A stretch of 28,882 nt of DNA from Usnea hakonensis (taxonomy: Eukaryota; Ascomycota; Lecanoromycetes; Lecanorales; Parmeliaceae). Each line of letters starts with the position of its first letter. The stretch's first letter is position 1. The stretch is taken from assembly GCA_013423325.1 (NCBI GenBank), contig BLJB01000643.1, positions 1 through 28,882 of the forward strand, in the 5' to 3' direction. Positions 22,050 to 28,882 of this stretch are shown in pieces. Below the pieces are notes generated by a model. It was not told the origin of the DNA, made no database searches, and saw only the letters and a program-made list of their open reading frames with translations. The position numbers were made by a program, and so were the translations under genes.

Positions 22050-22051
22050 NN
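22050..22051. other. Assembly gap (2 N) flanked by a 13-base direct repeat
   Basis: TATAATTCTAAAA stands on both sides of the two N (22037-22049 and 22052-22064). This looks like two contig ends that overlap by 13 bases and were placed end to end, so the repeat is probably an artefact. Confidence 0.85.
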
Positions 22052-22356
22052 TATAATTCTAAAAATAGTCTAAATCGAATTTTTTTAAAAATTATATACG
22101 CGCGTTATAGGCCCATATTAGTAAGCCTATTATATATATTATAAAGACTATATTAACTAAGTCTTAAAGACTTTATATAAATTATTTTTTAAATTATTAA
22201 AATTATTTAAATTTTACGAATTGTGCGGATCCTGCGGATCGTACGTTTCGCAAGGCGGACTTACTAACCTCGCGTATATAATTTAATATAGGCTAAGTCT
22301 ACTAAGTCTGCTGAATCCTGCTGATCGCGCGCACCCGGCGGAATCCTTACGGAAAT

Positions 22357-22377
22357 GAACTTTTCAGATTTGGTGAT
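22357..22377 (-). repeat. Right terminal inverted repeat
   Basis: Inverted complement of 14590-14610; this copy keeps its CpA/TpG (read on the minus strand as ATCACCAAATCTGAAAAGTTC). Confidence 0.7.
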
Positions 22378-22378
22378 G

Positions 22379-24492
22379 CTATTTCTATCTCTTATAGTAG
22401 ATTTAACTATTACTATAAGATTAAAAATATAAGATCTTCTTTATCCCTATAATATATTAGAGTAATAACCCTTATTAATATTATAAATATTTAATATATA
22501 ATTTTTTTTACTACTTTAATTTTATAAGTAAACTTAATTTTAATTATTTATTTAATAATTTATTTATTTAGTTAAGAAATTCTATTAAAATTAGTCTCTA
22601 TTCTAAATTTAAAGACTATAAATTTAGTAATTACTCTATAAATATTTTATATTTAATACTAATTAGAGTAAGATATACTATTTATCTATTATATAATAGT
22701 TAATCTATTTAGAAAGATATATAAAAATTAAGTACTAATTAAAAAATACGCTTATTAAAAATATTTATATAATTTTATTATAGTATAGAAGTAATATTTT
22801 AAAGCTCTTTCTTAATAGATTTAAATTAATATAAATTTAGATCTACTTTAGAGATTATAATAGGACTAGAGCTATCTAATTTATAATATTTATCTATTAA
22901 GTATAGAAAGAAAAGCTTTTTATTATTAAAATAAAAAATTAAAATTACTCTTATTTTCTTTATATCTAGTCTATTTTATTAAAGTTATTAATTAATAATA
23001 AATCTAAACGGCTTTTTTTTATTTATAAATTAAATAGTCTTTTTTTTACATCGTTATTAGAACTATTAGAGGGTTTACTAAAAGATTATAAAAAGCTATT
23101 CTAGTTACTAATTAAATATATTATTAAATTTTAAATTTTAAAAGTAGTATTTATTTATAATAATAATTCCTTTATAATAATACTAGTCGTAACTTAGCTA
23201 TAGACTAATTAGAGGTATCTTTAGAATTAGTAGAGATAATAAGATATATATTAGAGGAATAAAACCTATTTTTTTATACTATTTAATTAACTATTAAAAG
23301 TATTTAGAAAATATTATATATAATCTATTTAAACTAGAATATTATTAGAGATAAAGTTACTATAATTATTAATATTTATAATTTTATCGAGGTAGAAAAA
23401 AAAAGGATTATTATATAGAAATAAAAAAATAATTATAATAATTTTATTAATATTTTTTTCTAGTCCTATAAGTTTTTATAGTACCCTTTATTATTTTTTA
23501 TAGAAAGTCTAAAATAGTTATTTAAAAACTAATATAGATTATTATAAATAGAGTAATATTAATATTAATTATTATAAGAATCTTATTTCTATCTCTTTAA
23601 TTATTTAATATATAAATATTTAATTAATATATACTTAAAAGTAAAAGAAGAGTAATTATTATTTTTATATTAAAAATAATAAAAGTAGTAATAAAGAGTA
23701 TAATTCTTTTAAAATCTTTTTTAAATTTTTAATTCTAATTCTTTAATTTTCTTATTAGAAAATTCAATCTCTATATCTTTCTTAGATTTCTAGAAATAGT
23801 TATCTAAATAGATTACTAATTCTTTTATATTACTATTAACCCTAATTAGCCTAAAATTATAAAAATACTAGTATCAAGATAAAAAGCTTTAGATATCTCT
23901 ATTATAGTAGTATATATTTTTTATATATATCTTCTATATATAATTATCTAAATTAGAAAAATATTCTATAAAGTAGTCTATATAGTATAAATTATTAAAT
24001 TCTAAAAATAAAGATTATTATATATATATATTTAATTTAAAATATAAAGATCTCGTTCTTTTACTAGTAAAGAAACTTATTATCTTAATAGATTAAACTA
24101 GAGCTTATTTTAAATATAATTAATAATTTAGTTTTTATTAAGATATTAGATTATATAAAGGATCCTTATTTATTCGATTTAATTTAATATAATAATTAGT
24201 ACCTTTATAATTATTTAGAAATATCGAACTCTCGCTATAGTAAGAAAGGGAAATATTATTATAGCTATCTATTTCTAATCTATAAATATATAATAGTAAA
24301 TAAATTTAGCTAGGTAGAATTCTAATATTATAATAAATAGAATAGATAAATAGTTTTATATATTTCTACTTTAATAAAACTTATAGATATATATATATAT
24401 ATTAATATTTATTTTATATCTAATATCTTCCTTTATCTTTATAAGTATCTTTTTAAAAGAGTTAATAAAAGTAAATATATATATATATATAT
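22379..24492. other. RIPed degenerate DNA, no gene recognised
   Basis: 2.1 kb, very AT-rich with almost no CpA or TpG. Plus-strand frames at ~23180-23410 and ~23900-24290 have long open stretches if TAA/TAG are read as former Gln codons, which suggests coding ancestry, but no motif is recognisable. A (TA)n run occupies 24474-24492. Confidence 0.45.
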
Positions 24493-24700
24493 TTTGTTTT
24501 TTTTAATTCATACTCGATATAATACTCTCTTAGGCCTATACGAGTTCCGTTTCCTACTAACGATACTAGTACTACGATTATATTATAGTATTAACGTATT
24601 ACTTTTCCCTCTTTATTCGTACTACTTTCTCTTAATAATAAGGTTTCCCGTTAATCCGGAGTCCTTAGATCTAAGTATATAATATTTATCTATTTTTTCT
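24493..24700 (-). mobile_element. Candidate 3' end of a minus-strand retroposon
   Basis: On the minus strand the sequence CGAGTATGAATT is followed by AAAAAAAACAAAAT and then (TA)n, like a LINE 3' end with an A-rich tail. The CCAAT-tail LINEs end in the same CGAGTATGAATT (1882-1893, 26540-26551). The block is less AT-rich than its surroundings. The 62-codon stop-free frame on the opposite strand (24494-24682) starts at TTG, is very hydrophobic because of base composition, and is not a credible gene. Confidence 0.4.
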
Positions 24701-25686
24701 AGATAAATCTATAACTCCCTTACTATAGTAACGCGCTAATATAATTTTTATATATATACTTTATAGAGTATATATTTATTATATATTATTATTATCCTTA
24801 TTATTACCGCCTAATAACTCTATTATTATTATTAATTATAATAATTATTATATATTTTTATTTTTACCTTTTTATCTATTTTTCTCTTTTTTTTAATATT
24901 CTACTTCCTTTCCTTTTTATCTTTAATTTAATATTTAATATTTATCTTTTATATTTATAATATTTTTAAGACGCTTCGCTATATCCTTATCTACTAAGTA
25001 TTTATAATATTAATAATAAATATCTTTATAAGTTTTCCCCTCTTTACCGCTCTTTCCTTTTCCGCTTATTTATTAATAGACTACTACTCCTTTATTATTA
25101 AATTACTCTTTATATAGTAGACCTTTACTTTTATATCTAATCTATTTAAAATATTTCTATTACTTTATTATTAAGATATCTCTAAAGTAACCTTATAATA
25201 TTATAAATAATAATAAAAATTTTAATACTATTCGCTATTAGAGGTATATTAGCTAGAATAAGACCTATATCTTTATAACTTTATATACCCCCCTTATTAG
25301 ATATTTACTATCTATTCTTCTATTATTCTACTAATCTTTTTAAAATTATTACTAGAATTTATAGAAGAGATAAATAAAGTCCTTTATCTTAAATTAGTAA
25401 TATTAACTAATTAATATAATATTAATATTACGAATAATAAGGCTCTATAGAATATTATTTTTAAATAATATAATATCTATAAAAAGGATCTCGCGTAAGT
25501 TATTATTTAAATATATAAGAGTATTCGTATTTATTACTATATTAAGTTATATTTAGAAGATATAGAGAAAGCTATTATACTTAATATTAATAAAATAATA
25601 TTATATAAATTCTTTTAGTTTAATACTAATTTCTTTATTTTTTTTAATATTATTTACTATTTAATAATCTTCTTTTTCTATCTTTT
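24701..25686. other. RIPed relic DNA left of the young LINE
   Basis: AT-rich, no recognisable family. Minus-strand reading near 24870-24990 gives a Lys/Arg-rich segment (AKRLKNI, then KGKEVEY*KKEKN), like the basic tail of a retroelement protein. It was probably continuous with 26579-28770 before the LINE inserted. Confidence 0.35.
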
Positions 25687-25700
25687 ATCTTATTTATATT
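25687..25700. repeat. Target site duplication of LINE 25701-26564 (left)
   Basis: ATCTTATTTATATT, repeated exactly at 26565-26578. Confidence 0.9.
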
Positions 25701-26564
25701 CCGCAGAGCACTCCGGGGGAAACGAGGTCGCAAGGCAAAGGCACTACCAGCGCCTACGATAGAGAAGTGCTTATGGGCCGAGGGTGCCCTCCCTAGGGAA
25801 GGGTGGGAATAATACGACGTAGGGAAAAGAGAAAGGAAGGAGATAGAGGTAATAAGGGGAAGAGTACGGGGCTAAGGTAATATAGTTTAGCGTACCCTAT
25901 AGGAAGGCTATTATACGGGTATACCCGAAAATAAGAGGATATTAGCTTAGGGTCCTAAAGACTAGAAAACGAGGAGAATACTTTACTATAACCTTATAAA
26001 AGCCGAAAGCTCCGCCCTAATCTAGATACGAATAGAGAAGATTAGGCTAGTATAATTCCTTTTCTATTATAAGGTCCTAGGTATTTATATAGCTAGCTAT
26101 AAATACGACTAGTTAAAATAGAATACTAAATATATTTTTATCTTCTATTCGAGGCTAGGATAATTTAGACTAGTACTTCTAGAATCCGCGGGAACTAGTA
26201 ATTTACGGAGAATACTAACTATCCTAAGGGGGGCGAGGGTATTAACTAGATAGCTAATCTAATTTAGCCTTCTAAACTAGTATTTTCTAGTAAAAGACTA
26301 ATTATATAGAGGTAGAGTAGTCTAAGGGGTACGAGTATTAATATAAAGAGAGTAGAGGAATATAAGTATAAGGGGTATTAAGTAGTAGTAGTTAAAGATA
26401 GTATATAGATTTAAAATAGTAGAGATAAGTAGGAGTACGATAAGATTTTTTACTCTAATAATAGTAATACTATAAAGGTTTCCCTTATACTATTACTATA
26501 GAGCTTCCTATAATTATCTTTTATATAGTTAGATAGATACGAGTATGAATTCCAATCCAATCCA
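25701..26564 (+). mobile_element. 5'-truncated LINE, CCAAT-tail family, RIP-poor 5' end
   Basis: 864 bases between exact 14-base duplications, ending GAATTCCAATCCAATCCAA. It aligns with ~1050-1909 of the first LINE. The first ~110 bases keep many CpA and TpG (CCGCAGAGCACTCC, GCAAGGCAAAGGCAC), whereas from ~25815 to ~26540 they are nearly absent. It is therefore a comparatively young insertion with a RIPed core and an untouched 5' edge. Confidence 0.92.
25710..26340 (+). pseudogene. LINE ORF2 C-terminus relic
   Basis: Open stretches read as the C-terminal tail of a Tad1-like ORF2. TIEKCLWAEGALPREGWE lies near 25757-25810. ALIQIRTEKIGLAHFLFYYKVPGIYIASYKYDW and QNTKYIFIFYSR follow at ~26010-26155 and correspond to the LRTGKIGL..., Cys/His region of LINE proteins. 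ESAGTSNLRRILTILRGARVLTRWLI comes near 26185-26255. RIP stops occur at Gln/Trp codons in the core. RT and endonuclease are missing because of 5' truncation. Confidence 0.75.
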
Positions 26565-26578
26565 ATCTTATTTATATT
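26565..26578. repeat. Target site duplication of LINE 25701-26564 (right)
   Basis: Exact second copy of ATCTTATTTATATT. Confidence 0.9.
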
Positions 26579-28770
26579 TAGTTCTAATTTATTATATTTC
26601 TCTAATTCCGCCTCTCTACTATTATTTTTAATAAGACTCTAGATTAGAAGTTTAATAAAGATATTAATATTAATAAAGATAATAATTCTATTTATATTAT
26701 TAGTAAGTATCTAGTACTATAAATTAGTAATAGCGAATAGAGGTAATCTTCTATATAGAAAAATAAAGATATTTTATAGATTAATATAATTTCTACCCCC
26801 TTTTATATTTATATTATTATTAGTATAATATTATCCTTTTAGCTTATTTTAGTTATTATACTCTCTCTTCTATTAATATCTATCTTTTCTATTTTTAGAA
26901 ATTCTACTATTATTAAATTTATCTTTATTACGCCCTTAAAGTGCCCTTTATTATAATTTTTCTATAATATATCTATTAATAAGTACTAATATTTAATATA
27001 TTATTTAGCTAATTACTTTAAGGGATATTATATCTAGAAGGCGCTAATTATTTATACTAGAGATATTACTTCTTTTATTATTAATTAGTCTTACTATCTT
27101 CTCTATAGTTTTCTGTACTTCTAATATTTATTTACTAAATAATCTCTCTAATTATTTTCTAAGATCTATTAAGTATTAGTAAGCTTCTATCGAATATCCT
27201 TTTAAAAAATATATTAATTCTATTATCTTTAATACTTTCTATATTTATATTCCCCCCTTAATTTAAGTTTTCTATAATTACTAGAAATATTTATAATCTA
27301 GAGCTAATATTATTTCTATTAATACTCGCTCTTTTAAGGAGGCTATATTTTCTATCTTTTATAAATATCTTTATAATCTTTTTAATTCTTAGATATAAAA
27401 TATTTTTATTAGATCTATTATTATTTCTATATATATTAATATTATAAATATTTTAGTAAAATAATATAATCTTTCTATCTCTATATTTATATTCTATTAT
27501 TCTTTTAGAATTTCGGCTCCTTTTATCTTTTTATTTTAGGCTACTACTTCCTCCTTATATTCTATTAGTATAAAATTATTATAGTCCTCTAAAGCCCTCG
27601 CTCTAAATACTATTAAACTCTATAAATTTAATATTTCTAATATTAGTAAATAGTATTATATTTATTTTATCTATACCTCTAGAATATCTAATATCTTATA
27701 ATAGACTCGTTTAAGTAGGGGAGTACCTATTACTATTAATAATAATAATAATAATATAGTACTCTCTAACCCGCCCGCTCTATATAATATTTATACCTTC
27801 GATTATAGTTTAGCTACTTAGACTCGATTAAATTATAAGGCTACTTTAAAGGGTACTAGAATTACTAAAAATATTTATTATTAGTAATTTTATCTATTTT
27901 ATCTATCTTCCCTTTTTTCGCTTTTACTAATATCTACTATTTTTTATTATAGGACTTTATTTAACTTTAGATAATTATAAATCTATATATATATATTCTT
28001 ATTTATTTATTTTTCTTTATAATTACTCTCTATCTTTATCTTTTTTATTAATTAAGACTATAATTATTTGAAATTAATCTAATAGTCTAATAATTATTAT
28101 TATTTTAATTACTATTATTATCTCTTTATCACTATTTAGAATTTTTTTAATATTATTACTTTTTACTTTTTCTTTTATCTTCCTCCTCTTAGTTTTTTAT
28201 TTTAGATAAATAAAAAGGATATACTTTATTATTATAAACCTAGTTCTATAATTATATCTTTTAGTATTATATCTAGATACTCTTCTTTTATATAGGAACT
28301 AGTTTAACCCTATTTTTTCTATTTATAATTAAATTAGAATAGCGCTATATATCTTTTTTCTATCTTAGTATCTTTTAAGATATTTATATATTATCTTTAA
28401 AATTATTTTAAATAAGTATTATTCTTTAGAGCTTTCTATCTATTTTTATCTTTATCTAGTTTTAAATATTTTCTATATTTTTATTCTTTTTATTATAGAT
28501 TCCCTTTTAGTTTCCTCTAGTTCTATATTAAATTATATTTTTTCTATTATTCTATTTATTTTCTTATTCCCCCTTACCTCTTTATATTTTAAAATTTAAT
28601 ATAGAAATAGTTATTCTCCTCTTTTTTATATCTTTTTAACTACTCTAAAGATTTATTTTAATCTTTATTAATTCTACTTAGATTTTAGCTTTTTTATTAT
28701 TTTTAATAAGATTTAACTGAACTAATAATAGTCTTCTAATAGATAATAAGATAATAATTAGGAACTATAT
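26579..28770. other. RIPed relic DNA, possibly an old retroelement gene
   Basis: 2.2 kb, AT-rich with almost no CpA or TpG. A minus-strand frame at ~26880-27230, with TAG/TAA read as former Gln/Trp, gives a long helical stretch (for example LINNKKSNISSI and LLDIISLKVIRQIIYQILVLI), which would suit a gag-like coiled-coil protein, but no zinc knuckle or enzyme motif was found. An (AAT)n microsatellite lies at ~27738-27757. Confidence 0.35.
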
Positions 28771-28774
28771 TTTA

Positions 28775-28882
28775 TCGATGATGGAAGGACGATTATTCCA
28801 ATCCATGGTTGACAGCGGCAACGAGGCGTACGAGGCACGCAAGCGACTTGGGGTAGGGGCAGAGGGGAGTAGGGCGAACGAT
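28775..28882 (+). other. Edge of the RIPed block: return to normal composition, partial ORF
   Basis: From about 28775 the sequence abruptly contains frequent CpA/TpG and ~55-60% GC. On the plus strand ATG at 28778 opens a frame of 35 codons without stop to the window edge (MMEGRLFQSMVDSGNEAYEA, then RKRLGVGAEGSRAND). The minus strand also has a partly open frame. Too short to name; it could be a host gene or the edge of an unmutated element. Confidence 0.4.

Larger units (their letters stand above)
14589..22378. mobile_element. Short TIR DNA element split by the copia insertion
   Basis: ATTACCAAATCTAAAAAGTTT at 14590-14610 is the inverted complement of 22357-22377 with three differences out of 21. 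All three are C/T or G/A; two lie in a CpA/TpG context and fit RIP exactly. Without the copia and its AATAT duplication, the element is about 0.6 kb. Its subterminal parts carry short GCGATTCGC-like and GCGGATC-like repeats on both sides, some near-palindromic (CTTGCGATTCGCAAG at 21830-21844). Many CpA/TpG survive in the subterminal parts, whereas ~21950-22195 is RIPed. No transposase fits in this length, so it is a MITE-like, non-autonomous element. No clear target duplication was found. Confidence 0.65.

Noticed and set aside
24494..24682. A 62-codon open frame on the plus strand
   Set aside because: It starts at TTG, has no ribosome or intron context of a fungal gene, and its Leu/Tyr/Phe-rich product is what AT-rich sequence gives by chance. 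It lies antisense to a probable retroposon 3' end in RIPed DNA.
27738..27757. (AAT)n run as a CRISPR or functional repeat
   Set aside because: A simple trinucleotide microsatellite without spacers or unit structure.

Overview
The window is a relic-only, AT-rich block from the nuclear genome of a filamentous ascomycete (Pezizomycotina type). CpA and its complement TpG are almost absent and TpA is in great excess, while CpG, CpC and CpT survive. This is the signature of repeat-induced point mutation (RIP, CpA to TpA), not of ordinary methyl-CpG decay. Retroelement coding frames can still be followed over kilobases, but they are full of TAA/TAG where Gln and Trp codons stood, and Asp/Glu codons read as Asn/Lys. 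I find no intact protein-coding gene, rRNA, tRNA or CRISPR array.

Layout: 1-62, RIP-free 5' end of a minus-strand LINE ORF1, cut by the window edge. ~66-1909, RIPed plus-strand LINE with reverse transcriptase. 1910-4709, degenerate sequence with a 2-N gap. 4710-4862, RIPed copia LTR plus primer-binding site, split at that site by a minus-strand LINE that carries only ORF1 (4867-6666, 12-bp target duplication); the copia leader resumes at 6667. 6740-9118, degenerate. 9132-10937, LINE A, 5'-truncated, 13-bp duplication. 11870-14294, LINE B on the minus strand, 16-bp duplication, itself interrupted by LINE C (12555-13621, 12-bp duplication). C shares only the last ~150-180 bases with A and B. 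14622-21803, a structurally complete Ty1/copia element of 7182 bp (145-bp LTRs, 5-bp duplication AATAT, gag-PR-IN-RT-RH in one frame), inserted into a short terminal-inverted-repeat element whose ends lie at 14590 and 22377. 22379-28770, degenerate sequence split by another 5'-truncated LINE (25701-26564, 14-bp duplication). From ~28775 the sequence abruptly becomes normal in composition.

The elements form a readable stratigraphy: DNA already rich in AT received LINEs, LINEs were hit by LINEs, and a copia and a TIR element were each split by later insertions. The most unusual items are LINE C, a chimera with a large unrelated 5' part; the ORF1-only LINE inside a copia primer-binding site; the copia LTRs whose outer halves escaped RIP; and the TIR element recognisable only after mentally removing the copia. 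All assignments come from reading the sequence by eye; no alignment or database search was run.
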